From positions 1 to 64,000 of the forward strand of contig NZ_WBVP01000008.1 in NCBI RefSeq assembly GCF_008933155.1: DNA of 64,000 nt, written 5' to 3'. The notes under the pieces are model-generated. The model had not been told where the DNA came from. It searched no databases and was given only the letters and a program-made list of their open reading frames with translations. The DNA is from Aliivibrio finisterrensis (GTDB taxonomy: Bacteria > Pseudomonadota > Gammaproteobacteria > Enterobacterales > Vibrionaceae). Numbering within the stretch: position 1 is the stretch's first letter; every line of letters begins with the position of its first letter. The position numbers were made by a program, and so were the translations under genes. Positions 7,815 through 15,550 of this stretch are shown here, one piece after another.

Positions 7815-8837
7815 TCACACTTTTAGGGCTTGCTTTGTTGAATAAGGTGCAACAGTCTGGCGCTGAACTAAGGTGGCATTAAAGCAATGTTTTTGTGGTG
7901 GAATATAACCTGTGTTTTTTATTTTTAATGCTAAATCAGCAGCATAGCTAGACATTTCATCAATCGGATTGTGCATGGTGGTTAAGCGTGGATAGAGATA
8001 TCGAGCCAATAAAACATCGTCAAACCCAATAATAGAAATATCGTCAGGTACACGAATATTGTTTTCATGTAAATTTGCCATTAAACCTGCGGCCATTACA
8101 TCGTTAAAGGTAACCACCGCGGTGATCTCAGGGCATTGAGATAATAATTGTTCACCTGCCAGTTCTCCGCCTTGTTCACTAAAGTTCTGATTTATTATCC
8201 AGTTAGGCTCAATGGTGATATTGGCTTCTTTCATCGCATCGCGATAACCGTTAAGTCGCTCTGTTCTGTCTTCAATAGGAAGGTCACTGGTGACACAGGC
8301 GATCTTACGATGCCCTTGCTCAATTAAGTGAACAACAGATTCTTTGGCGCCGGCTCTATTATCGATATAGACAGAGCGGTTGGATATTTGTGGAATGGTA
8401 CGGTTGAGCAATACCATCGAAGGAAGTTGGGCGCTGTATCTAAGTAGGGTGGTATCGTCTAGCATTTTTGCGTGTACCACCATGGCTTCGCATCCTTGGC
8501 TGATCAAAAAGTCCAACCCTTCTTTTTCTCGCTGTGCATCATGGCCTCCGCTTACCACGACTAATTGGCATTTATGCTTACGTGCCACTTCTTCTACGTG
8601 TTTGGCTATTAGGGCAAAGAAAGGATCTGCTAGGTTGCCGGTGAGTAGACCAAGGGTGTTATTTGTCTTTTTAGCTAAGGCGCTGGCTCTCGCATCTCGT
8701 TGGTAATTAAGTTCTCGAATGGCGCTTTGTACTCGCTCAAGAGTCACAGGCTCAACATAAGCCGAGTTATTGATAACACGAGATACAGTAGCGGTCGATA
8801 CGCCTGCTAACTTTGCTACGTCACTGATTGTCGCCAT
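7815..8837 (-). CDS. LacI-family transcriptional regulator
   Basis: The 340-residue protein has an N-terminal helix-turn-helix with the LacI signature (TISDVAKLAGVSTATVSRVIN, residues 3-23) and a hinge helix ending in ALAKK. A periplasmic-binding-protein-like effector domain follows from about residue 60 (LGLLTGNLADPFF, VIGFDD-type motifs). It is transcribed in the same direction as nhaC and malY/patB, with the palindromic operator in the 136-base gap, so it probably controls that operon. The effector is unknown. The position next to a MalY-type gene resembles MalI of E. coli, but the permease differs, so the malI symbol is not used. Confidence 0.9.
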   Translation of the reverse strand: MATISDVAKLAGVSTATVSRVINNSAYVEPVTLERVQSAIRELNYQRDARASALAKKTNNTLGLLTGNLADPFFALIAKHVEEVARKHKCQLVVVSGGHDAQREKEGLDFLISQGCEAMVVHAKMLDDTTLLRYSAQLPSMVLLNRTIPQISNRSVYIDNRAGAKESVVHLIEQGHRKIACVTSDLPIEDRTERLNGYRDAMKEANITIEPNWIINQNFSEQGGELAGEQLLSQCPEITAVVTFNDVMAAGLMANLHENNIRVPDDISIIGFDDVLLARYLYPRLTTMHNPIDEMSSYAADLALKIKNTGYIPPQKHCFNATLVQRQTVAPYSTKQALKV

Positions 8838-9014
8838 GATTGCAACTCAAGGTGATTAAAATGGAACAGGAGTGTAGCGCGGGTTTTTCGGTAAAGATGT
8901 TAGGATCATCAAATTATGGCGTCTTTGCTAAGCGCATATTGAATGAGCATCGTATTGTTTGTTTTATAAAAAGGCGTGAGATTGAAGCCAATAGCCCTGA
9001 CGATAAGCTCTATG

Positions 9015-9030
9015 TGTGATATGGTTCACA
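9015..9030. promoter_or_regulatory. CRP (cAMP receptor protein) binding site
   Basis: TGTGA-N6-TCACA is a perfect match to the core CRP consensus. It ends only 25 bases before the TTG start of yciA, which suggests repression or an unusual short leader. It might also serve the divergent LacI-type gene, about 180 bases away. Confidence 0.75.
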
Positions 9031-9055
9031 TAATCATTTTATATGGGGAATCATT

Positions 9056-9466
9056 TTGAGAACTGAATTAAATACTGGTCAAGCACCTAAAGGGCAGCTT
9101 CTTCTTCGAACTCTTTCTATGCCAGCAGATACTAATGCTAATGGTGATATTTTTGGTGGCTGGATTATGTCTCAGCTTGATTTAGCGGGTGCAATTTTAG
9201 CACAAGAAATATCAGGTGGGCGTATTGTGACAGTGTCAGTGTCTAGCATTACATTTAAAAAGCCAGTAAGTGTTGGTGATGTGGTTTGTTGCTATGGTGA
9301 ATGTACCAAAATTGGACGAACGTCTATGTCGATTGATTTAGAGGTGTGGGTTAAACCAATTAAAGAAGACGAAGTTAGTCATCGTTTTCAAGTCTGTGAA
9401 GCAACATTTAACTATGTAGCAATTGATTCAAACGGAAAACCGCGCGCAATTCCAAAGCACTCTTAA
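9056..9466 (+). CDS. yciA: YciA-type acyl-CoA thioesterase
   Basis: This 136-residue single hotdog-fold thioesterase hydrolyses acyl-CoA thioesters in the cytoplasm. The catalytic-loop signature PADTNANGDIFGGW at about residues 22-35 is almost identical to E. coli YciA, and the Thr/Ser-rich strand SITFKKPV follows. The TTG start is chosen because GGGGA lies 8 bases upstream and no in-frame ATG exists nearby. A CRP site sits just ahead of the gene. It appears monocistronic, ending in a strong terminator shared with the convergent DUF417 gene. Confidence 0.92.
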   Translation: MRTELNTGQAPKGQLLLRTLSMPADTNANGDIFGGWIMSQLDLAGAILAQEISGGRIVTVSVSSITFKKPVSVGDVVCCYGECTKIGRTSMSIDLEVWVKPIKEDEVSHRFQVCEATFNYVAIDSNGKPRAIPKHS

Positions 9467-9529
9467 TGGGTATTGGTCTTAAGTAGAGCTTACACATGCA
9501 AGGGTGATCTCTGTTTAACATCAAAAAAG

Positions 9530-9568
9530 AACAGCCTGCTTAATGAAGATTGAGCAGGCTGTTTTTAT
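9530..9568. terminator. Bidirectional Rho-independent terminator
   Basis: AACAGCCTGCT (9530-9540) pairs with AGCAGGCTGTT (9553-9563), an 11-bp perfect stem with A and T runs on its two sides. It lies between convergent yciA and the DUF417 gene. Confidence 0.9.
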
Positions 9569-9571
9569 TTA

Positions 9572-10024
9572 TTATGCGTATTTTTTATTATGTTCAATCA
9601 CAAGTAGTGATACCGAGATAAACACAATATCTTTAAGTAAAAAGAAGTTGGTTGTTAATACGCCATCAACGACTTTCCATGTATTAGGTGTCGTTGCTAA
9701 AAAGCTAAGCGTTGCAATAAATGTAAGCAGAGCAAGAATACCTGAATAGTAACCAATTTTAGGCTTAACAAAACCAACAATAAGCCCTATTGCTATCACG
9801 ATTTCAATTAATCCAATGATATTTGATACCATTTGTACTGACATAAATCGGTATATCCAACCCATTAAAGGGTGATTTGCAACTAACGGCTCGATAGCTG
9901 CCGCTTCTGTTGGGGTAAATTTAAAAAAACCTATCCAAAGTAGGGTAAGTACGACACCAAAGACACCAATTTTATAACCTAACCAGGTTTCTGCTGAGAT
10001 GGCTTTACAAGTTTTAGTATTCAT
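9572..10024 (-). CDS. DUF417 (YkgB/RclC-like) inner-membrane protein
   Basis: The 150-residue membrane protein has four hydrophobic segments. The signature stretch WIGFFKFTPTEAAAIEPLVANHPLMGW (quoted by its key pieces WIG-x2-KFTP-E and P-x-VANHPLM) and TLSFLATTP match the DUF417 family, whose E. coli member RclC belongs to the reactive-chlorine resistance operon. The molecular function is unknown. It is divergent from a TetR-family gene, and a 21-bp palindrome lies 18 bases upstream of its ATG, so it is probably a direct repression target. The RBS AGGAG is well placed. Confidence 0.85.
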   Translation of the reverse strand: MNTKTCKAISAETWLGYKIGVFGVVLTLLWIGFFKFTPTEAAAIEPLVANHPLMGWIYRFMSVQMVSNIIGLIEIVIAIGLIVGFVKPKIGYYSGILALLTFIATLSFLATTPNTWKVVDGVLTTNFFLLKDIVFISVSLLVIEHNKKYA

Positions 10025-10041
10025 TTTTATCTCCTGATTAA

Positions 10042-10062
10042 TAAACTAAACTGTTTAGTTTA
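10042..10062. promoter_or_regulatory. TetR-family operator 1 (upstream of DUF417 gene)
   Basis: This is a perfect odd palindrome: half-site TAAACTAAAC, one central base, then GTTTAGTTTA. The same half-site occurs twice more, in the tetR promoter and before the glutaredoxin gene. Confidence 0.85.
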
Positions 10063-10099
10063 ATTTATCGTTTATTTTGATACTGTCAATCAGTTTTTG

Positions 10100-10116
10100 A
10101 ACTAAACAGTTTATTT
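10100..10116. promoter_or_regulatory. TetR-family operator 2 (tetR promoter)
   Basis: AACTAAAC-A-GTTTATTT keeps one half-site intact and has one mismatch in the other, compared with operator 1. It lies about 34 bases before the tetR ATG, which suggests autoregulation. Confidence 0.7.
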
Positions 10117-10149
10117 TGCTAAAATCACAGCATTAATGGAGAGTGATGT

Positions 10150-10710
10150 ATGAAAGAAGAAAAAAGAATAAACGCACTTAAAAAGACGATAGAACTGTGC
10201 GCATTACATGGTTTTCATGGTACGAGTATGGATAAAATTACTGCAGCGACGGGGTTATCTAAAGCGACCATATATAAATATTTTCAATCTAAAGAGAATT
10301 TAATTGCCAACGCATTAGAGTTGTTTAGCCAACAATCTCTTTCTCATGTCCAAGCTTTGTTTGAAAATACAGAACTAACATTAGAAGAAAAAATTGCGTT
10401 TCGTTTTGAAGGTCTTGCTGGGTGTATTGATATCGAGTCATTTAACGGTTGTTATTTTCAATTGGCATACAGTGAATACAGCAGTGAAGATAAAGGTATT
10501 ACTGAGGTAAGCGCGCAATACAAACAACGCACACAAGAGCTATTAATCGAGTTATTTAAAAGACACGATATTGAAGATGCAGAGTTAAAGGCCAAAAAAG
10601 CAGGGCTAGTTTATAACGGGCTATTGGCATCGTTACAGCTAACAAAAGATGCAGAGCTTATTGAACTCGCTCACCAAATGTTTTTAGGGATTATCTTTAA
10701 ATCTGAATAA
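10150..10710 (+). CDS. TetR-family transcriptional repressor
   Basis: The 186-residue protein has a TetR N-terminal helix-turn-helix at about 8-55 (GFHGTSMDKITAATGLSKATIYKYF, seen as T-S-x-DKI-x6-GLSKATIYKYF). The helical C-terminal ligand/dimer domain resembles those of the NemR/AcuR-like regulators. It is divergent from the DUF417 gene and is followed by a VOC protein gene 33 bases downstream, probably in one operon. Three copies of a TAAACTAAAC palindrome nearby define its likely regulon. The inducer is unknown; target genes with glutaredoxin and VOC folds suggest an electrophile or oxidant. Confidence 0.9.
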   Translation: MKEEKRINALKKTIELCALHGFHGTSMDKITAATGLSKATIYKYFQSKENLIANALELFSQQSLSHVQALFENTELTLEEKIAFRFEGLAGCIDIESFNGCYFQLAYSEYSSEDKGITEVSAQYKQRTQELLIELFKRHDIEDAELKAKKAGLVYNGLLASLQLTKDAELIELAHQMFLGIIFKSE

Positions 10711-10743
10711 TGTTTTACGTTTTTGTTTCATAGGGAATGAATC

Positions 10744-11124
10744 ATGAAAGTTGCACGTTTAGATCATCTTGTTTTAACGGTTAACAGCATTGAAGTGACG
10801 AGTCAGTTTTATTCAAACGTGCTCGGAATGGATATCGTTACCTTTGGTGAGGGCAGGGTCGCCCTTACTTTTGGTGAGCAAAAGATAAACCTTCATCAAT
10901 TGGGAAATGAGTTTGAACCTAAAGCTGCACAGGTTAAAAGCGGCAGTGCGGATCTGTGTTTTATTACTCATACGCCTATTAATGAAGTTCAAAGCCATAT
11001 TGAGTCACAAGGCGTGACTATCATCGATGGTCCAATTCAACGAACAGGAGCGCTAGGCAAGATAATCTCAGTCTATTTACGAGATCCTGACGGTAATTTA
11101 ATTGAACTCTCCAATTATTTGTGA
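10744..11124 (+). CDS. VOC-family (glyoxalase/bleomycin-resistance fold) protein
   Basis: At 126 residues it forms two beta-alpha-beta-beta-beta modules of the vicinal oxygen chelate superfamily. Potential metal ligands are H8 in LDHLVLTV, a His near the middle (NLHQLG) and the Glu in DPDGNLIELSNYL. The family includes glyoxalase I and dioxygenases; this small stand-alone type is often annotated simply as VOC family. It sits 33 bases after tetR and is probably cotranscribed, so it likely handles the compound sensed by the regulator. That role is inferred. Confidence 0.85.
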   Translation: MKVARLDHLVLTVNSIEVTSQFYSNVLGMDIVTFGEGRVALTFGEQKINLHQLGNEFEPKAAQVKSGSADLCFITHTPINEVQSHIESQGVTIIDGPIQRTGALGKIISVYLRDPDGNLIELSNYL

Positions 11125-11240
11125 CTCTTAATTAGCAAGAAGCAGTACTTATCTCTCATAAGCATTTTCTTAGCATATACTTAGATCGTGTATCGATAAT
11201 ATTAATCATAAAGGTTGACTTAAACTGAAATTCGACTAAA

Positions 11241-11263
11241 TTAAACTAAACAGTTCAGTTTAA
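11241..11263. promoter_or_regulatory. TetR-family operator 3 (upstream of the glutaredoxin gene)
   Basis: Half-site TTAAACTAAAC, a central A, then GTTCAGTTTAA: a 23-bp palindrome with one mismatch that matches operators 1 and 2. It ends 36 bases before the ATG of the next gene. Confidence 0.8.
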
Positions 11264-11299
11264 TTTAAGTAAATCAGTTTGCTGATAGGGGAAGTCGCA

Positions 11300-11884
11300 A
11301 TGAAACCTGTAAAAATCACATTATATCGTTGGGCAGGCAGTTGGGGCCCATTCAAAGTCAATATTCCATGTGGAGAGTGCACTTTAACGAAAGACATTCT
11401 TGAAGATACATTTAACACTGAGCTTTCTGGTATTCCTATTGAGCTTGAAGTGAAAGATTGGTTGTCTTACTGGTGGGAGCCGTTAAAACTTAAAGCATGG
11501 CATGCACCGATTATCATTGTTGAAGATAAAGTGATTAGCCAAGGTGAAGCATTAAATCGTGGTGTTTTAGTTCAATCAGTGATCGCTCAAGTTGCTAAGC
11601 GTGATGATATCAAAGGCAATGTAGTGTTTGGTAAGGCGACGTGTCCATATTGCATTAAAGCGAAAGCCGCATTAGATGAAGCGGGAGTTGACTATATTTA
11701 TCACGATGTGGTGAAAGACAGTGCGGCTTTATATCGTATGATCCCAGAGGTTAAAGCCATTATTGGTGAGAAAACGCCAGTGACGGTACCTCAAATTTGG
11801 TTGGATGGTAAATACGTAGGTGGTTTTGATGAGCTAAGTAAAATCATGAATACCAATGTAACAACAGGAGAGCACTATGAATAA
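11300..11884 (+). CDS. Two-domain thioredoxin-fold/glutaredoxin protein
   Basis: The 194-residue protein has two redox modules. The N-terminal ~100 residues hold a C24-G-E-C27 pair in a thioredoxin-like context (KITLYRWAGSWGPFKVNIPC, then a KAWHAPIIIV strand). The C-terminal ~90 residues are a classical glutaredoxin with C115-P-Y-C118, the TVPQIW cis-proline motif and GGFDEL. Start: an in-frame upstream TTG exists at 11279, but the ATG at 11300 follows GGGGA properly and is preferred. Its stop overlaps the next gene by 8 bases. A TetR-type operator lies just upstream. It likely reduces disulfides or glutathione mixed disulfides; the partner is unknown. Confidence 0.85.
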   Translation: MKPVKITLYRWAGSWGPFKVNIPCGECTLTKDILEDTFNTELSGIPIELEVKDWLSYWWEPLKLKAWHAPIIIVEDKVISQGEALNRGVLVQSVIAQVAKRDDIKGNVVFGKATCPYCIKAKAALDEAGVDYIYHDVVKDSAALYRMIPEVKAIIGEKTPVTVPQIWLDGKYVGGFDELSKIMNTNVTTGEHYE

Positions 11885-12563
11885 GAAACTGATATTACTT
11901 GTCGCTCTTTTGATCTCGTTTTCTGTGGTTTATTTTAATTTTGGACACTTGTTAACGTTAGATCAGGTAAAAGCCTTCCATCAAAACGTACAAAGTGACA
12001 TACAAGCTAATTTGTTGATGTACAGTGCCATTTATTTTATCTCTTATGTGGTAGTTACGGCACTTTCTATTCCTGGTGCGGCTGTTGTTACCTTGCTTGG
12101 CGCAGCACTGTTTGGTTTTTGGTGGAGTTTATTACTCGTATCGTTTGCGAGCACCATTGGAGCAACCATCGCGTTTTTGAGTAGTCGTTATTTATTAAGA
12201 GAATGGGTAGACAGTAAGTTTAAAGATAAGTTGGTAGCGATTAATGAAGGCGTGGAAAAAGACGGGGCATTCTATTTGCTGACATTACGTTTGATCCCAG
12301 TGTTTCCTTTCTTTTTAATCAACTTACTTATGGGATTAACCAAAATATCGGTAGGTCGCTTTTATCTGTTTAGTCAGTTAGGTATGCTGCCGGGGACGAT
12401 GGTGTACTTAAATGCAGGTACACAATTATCAGAAATAACCTCGCTGTCTGGGCTAATTTCACCGCAGATTTTAGGTTCACTAGCCTTACTTGGTTTGTTC
12501 CCGATAATGATTAAGTTTGTTATGGCCCAAATTCAAAAGCGCCGCTCTCAAGTAAAAGAGTAG
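11877..12563 (+). CDS. TVP38/TMEM64 (SNARE-associated/DedA-superfamily) membrane protein
   Basis: The 228-residue inner-membrane protein has an N-terminal membrane helix followed by the conserved VTT-domain core. Signatures include SIPGAAVVTLLGAALFG and RLIPVFPFFLINLLMGLT, with the G-x-x-x-G and R-x-I-P-x-x-P-F motifs of the family. Members act in lipid or small-molecule transport; the specific substrate is not predictable. The gene overlaps the glutaredoxin gene by 8 bases, so the two are translationally coupled and probably controlled by the same TetR-type operator. A strong terminator follows. Confidence 0.88.
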   Translation: MNKKLILLVALLISFSVVYFNFGHLLTLDQVKAFHQNVQSDIQANLLMYSAIYFISYVVVTALSIPGAAVVTLLGAALFGFWWSLLLVSFASTIGATIAFLSSRYLLREWVDSKFKDKLVAINEGVEKDGAFYLLTLRLIPVFPFFLINLLMGLTKISVGRFYLFSQLGMLPGTMVYLNAGTQLSEITSLSGLISPQILGSLALLGLFPIMIKFVMAQIQKRRSQVKE

Positions 12564-12651
12564 TAAATAGAGAGACCTATCCCACAATATTATGGTTTGA
12601 TAGGAAGAATCGTCTCGTAATAATCATATTTATCAATTAAATTAATCAAAG

Positions 12652-12684
12652 AAAGAAGCATTTTCCCCAATGCTTCTTTTTTTT
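12652..12684 (+). terminator. Rho-independent terminator after the TVP38-family gene
   Basis: AAAGAAGCATT (12652-12662) pairs with AATGCTTCTTT (12669-12679), followed by a T run. Confidence 0.9.
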
Positions 12685-12713
12685 ATTTATGGGGGCATGA
12701 TTAAGGTTTAGGA

Positions 12714-14150
12714 ATGAAGCTTAAAAGCTTGGTATTGAGTATTAGCGCCGTATTGTTATCGGGTTGTGGAACAATGGCAAAACAACAAGAATATAATGCA
12801 GATTTGATCATTAATAACGGACAAGTATTAACCGTAAACGCCGATATGCAAGTGATTAATGATGGTGTCGTGGTGGTTAAAAACGATAAAATTATAGCGG
12901 TAGGTGATGCGACATTACTGGGGCAATATTATGCGCCAAAAAATATTGATGCGAATGACGGTATTGTAATGCCGGGAATGATTAATGCTCATAACCATCT
13001 TCCGATGATTGCATTTCGTGGTTTAGGTGAGGAGGGTATCTCTAATCGATTATTTGCCTACTTTTTCCCGTTAGAAGCGCAAAAGTTAAGTCGAGAACTA
13101 ATTTATAATGCCACTAAGCTCGGTGCTATCGATTTAGCGCAAAGCGGCGTTACGACTTACGCTGATATGTATTACCACATGGATGAAATGGCAAAAGCGA
13201 CCAAAGAAGTTGGGTTAAGAGCCGTACTTGGCGAAACTGTCATTAAGTTCCCTGTGGTGGATGCTAAACAACCGTATGGTGGTATTCAATATGCCCAGTC
13301 ATTTATTGAAGAATATCAAAATGATCCATTAATCACGCCAGCTTATGCACCTCATGCCGTGTACACGGTAAGTAAAGAAAAGCTTCAAGAGATCAATCAA
13401 CTTTCTGAAGATTATGATGTGCCTGTTTTAATTCATGTTGCTGAGTTTCCAAATGAAGAGACAAGAATTAAAGATCCAACCAAAGCGGAATCTCCAGTTG
13501 AATATCTAGAAGAAATTGGTGTTCTGGACGAACGAATGGTGATTGCTCACGGTATTCATTTATCTCAACATGATCAAGCGTTATTAAAACAAGCGGATGC
13601 GGGAGTGGTTTATAACCCAATGGCGAATGCGAAAGGGGCAACAGGCATTGCTCCTGCTTGGGATATGTTTCGTGCGGATATGCGAGTTGGTTTAGGAACG
13701 GATGGACCAATGAGTTCAAACCAAGTGGATTTATGGCGCACGTTAAGTTATGCCGCAAATATGCAGCGTTTAAAACACTCAGATAGAACCATTATGATCC
13801 CAGAACAAGTGATCGAGATGGTAACTATTGGTGGTGCAAAAGCCTTGCACATGGAAGATGAAATTGGCTCTTTAGAAGTTGGGAAGAAGGCGGACATCAT
13901 CATTATTGAAACTCAATCAGCGAACATGATGCCAAGTTATGATCCTTACGCTACGCTGGTTTATCAAGCTAACCCAAGTAACGTAGAAACAACGATTGTA
14001 AATGGCAAAGTGGTCATGGAACAGCGTCAGATGCAGACCGTTCAACTGGATGACATTCGACAAAGTGTTGAAGCGTTTGAATCAGATATCGCTGATTTTG
14101 CTAAAGAACTGTCTAAAAAAGCGATAAAATCAAAAAGTTTGATGGATTAG
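12714..14150 (+). CDS. Lipoprotein amidohydrolase of the ATZ/TRZ (MtaD/SAH deaminase-like) family
   Basis: The 478-residue protein has a signal peptide with lipobox LLSGC (lipidated C18) and then a metal-dependent amidohydrolase TIM barrel. Metal-binding motifs are HNH in MINAHNHLPM, HVAEFPNEE, the His in IAHGIHL and GTDGPMSSN. The C-terminal composite-sandwich segment GSLEVGKKADIIII is intact. The family deaminates or dechlorinates N-heterocycles (S-adenosylhomocysteine, methylthioadenosine, guanine-like and triazine compounds). The lipoprotein anchor makes this an envelope enzyme, unlike the cytosolic MtaD. The substrate is unknown. It is monocistronic between two terminators. Confidence 0.85.
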   Translation: MKLKSLVLSISAVLLSGCGTMAKQQEYNADLIINNGQVLTVNADMQVINDGVVVVKNDKIIAVGDATLLGQYYAPKNIDANDGIVMPGMINAHNHLPMIAFRGLGEEGISNRLFAYFFPLEAQKLSRELIYNATKLGAIDLAQSGVTTYADMYYHMDEMAKATKEVGLRAVLGETVIKFPVVDAKQPYGGIQYAQSFIEEYQNDPLITPAYAPHAVYTVSKEKLQEINQLSEDYDVPVLIHVAEFPNEETRIKDPTKAESPVEYLEEIGVLDERMVIAHGIHLSQHDQALLKQADAGVVYNPMANAKGATGIAPAWDMFRADMRVGLGTDGPMSSNQVDLWRTLSYAANMQRLKHSDRTIMIPEQVIEMVTIGGAKALHMEDEIGSLEVGKKADIIIIETQSANMMPSYDPYATLVYQANPSNVETTIVNGKVVMEQRQMQTVQLDDIRQSVEAFESDIADFAKELSKKAIKSKSLMD

Positions 14151-14165
14151 TTTTATGATGTTAAT

Positions 14166-14207
14166 AAAATGGGCAAAGGTATTTATTTACTTTTGCCCAT
14201 TTTTATT
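14166..14207. terminator. Bidirectional terminator between amidohydrolase and MATE genes
   Basis: AAAATGGGCAAA (14166-14177) pairs with TTTGCCCATTTT (14192-14203), with A and T tracts on the two sides. Confidence 0.9.
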
Positions 14208-15550
14208 TAGATAAGATTAAACTTGGTCCAGACTTTAGAGCGCCAGCGGCGAGCCATAATGATCCCTCGGACCCATTCATCTGCTGCAAATGCTAGCCAG
14301 GCACCAAGTACACCGAATCCCAAATGGACACCAAGCAGATAAGTGAGACTAACGGCCACTCCCCACATGCTCAATATTCCCATTTTAACTGGAAATTTAA
14401 TATCGCCTGCACCTTTAAGTGCGGATATAAAGACAAGGTTAAATACTCGCCCAGCTTCCACCAAGATAGACCCTGCAATTAGTCCGGCGGTTAAGGTTAT
14501 GACCTCCGGATCTTGTGTGAATATATCGAGCAGTTCATAACGGAAGAAAAAAACGATACAAGTAAGGGCAACCGACACAGCAAAAGAGACTAAGAAGTAG
14601 AGCTGAACTCGTGTAAGAATTTGCTCAATCCATTTTTTTCCTACGTAGTAGCTTGTTTGTATTTGGCTTGCTTGGCCGACTGCTAATGCAAAAGCAAAAG
14701 AGACGCGAGCAATATTTTGGGCGTAAGTAAATGCAGTTAATGAAGCGGTACCCATTTGCACTACAAGGTACACAATGACCATTTGTGACAAGTTATAAGA
14801 GAGCATTTCACCTGCGTTCATGACGCCAATATACATAATTTTTTTATAGGTGGCTTGAGGTATTTTCTTAAAGCGCCCCATTGGTAATGCAATGTGTTTT
14901 TTGTGGATCATTATCCATAAAATAATGGCATTAATCACTTGGCTAAATGCGGTCGATACGGCCACACCTTGCACACCATAAACGGGTAAGCCAAACGGTT
15001 GGTATAACGCACAGTAGTTACCGGCAATATTAAGGCCACCAGTGAGAAGGTTCACTATCATTGGAGTACGGGAGTATCCATTACTGCGTAATATGGTCGA
15101 GAAGACAATACCAAGGGTCACAGCTAACGTGAAAGAGCCAGTAATGATTAAATAATCGTAGGCAAAAGTGGCAACGTCACTTTCTAATCCATACATGATG
15201 ACAATAGGATTCGCGGCAATAAAGGCGAACAAACTGAGGCCAAGTCCTAATATCCCACCGAGTACAACACTGGCTACGGCTACATCAGTTGATTGTTGTG
15301 GTCGGCCCGACCCGTTGTATTGGCCAATAAGAATGCCGGTACCTGTACTCACCATCATTGAAATGATCATTAAAAAGAAAATGATTTGAGAGATAACCCC
15401 AATAGCAGATACTGCCAAATCAGAATAGCCACTTAGCATGAATACATCACTGGTACTAATGGCTGTACGAAGTAAAATTTCGACCAGGATTGGCCACGCT
15501 AATGTAGTGATCTGCATTCGGCGTTCAATAGGGTTGCTTTTATCAAGCAT
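14207..15550 (-). CDS. MATE-family multidrug/organic cation exporter
   Basis: The 447-residue inner-membrane protein has about 12 hydrophobic segments in two homologous halves, with typical MATE features near the N-terminus (AWPILVEILLRTAISTSDVFMLS, seen as W-P-I-x2-E and D-V-F-M-L). GTGILIGQYNG in helix 2 and AVGQASQIQTSYYVG in the second half correspond to the paired Q/G motifs. The family extrudes cationic drugs or metabolites using Na+ or H+ gradients; the substrate is not predictable. The RBS AAGGA precedes the ATG. A 15-bp odd palindrome 88 bases upstream may be an operator. Confidence 0.88.
   Translation of the reverse strand: MLDKSNPIERRMQITTLAWPILVEILLRTAISTSDVFMLSGYSDLAVSAIGVISQIIFFLMIISMMVSTGTGILIGQYNGSGRPQQSTDVAVASVVLGGILGLGLSLFAFIAANPIVIMYGLESDVATFAYDYLIITGSFTLAVTLGIVFSTILRSNGYSRTPMIVNLLTGGLNIAGNYCALYQPFGLPVYGVQGVAVSTAFSQVINAIILWIMIHKKHIALPMGRFKKIPQATYKKIMYIGVMNAGEMLSYNLSQMVIVYLVVQMGTASLTAFTYAQNIARVSFAFALAVGQASQIQTSYYVGKKWIEQILTRVQLYFLVSFAVSVALTCIVFFFRYELLDIFTQDPEVITLTAGLIAGSILVEAGRVFNLVFISALKGAGDIKFPVKMGILSMWGVAVSLTYLLGVHLGFGVLGAWLAFAADEWVRGIIMARRWRSKVWTKFNLI

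Noticed and set aside
9227-9239. matS-like GTGACAGTGTCAG within yciA
   Set aside because: One mismatch at the last position and inside a conserved coding stretch. Similar 12/13 matches occur at 15168, 19541, 28459, 37891 and 43462, so this level of match is not informative.
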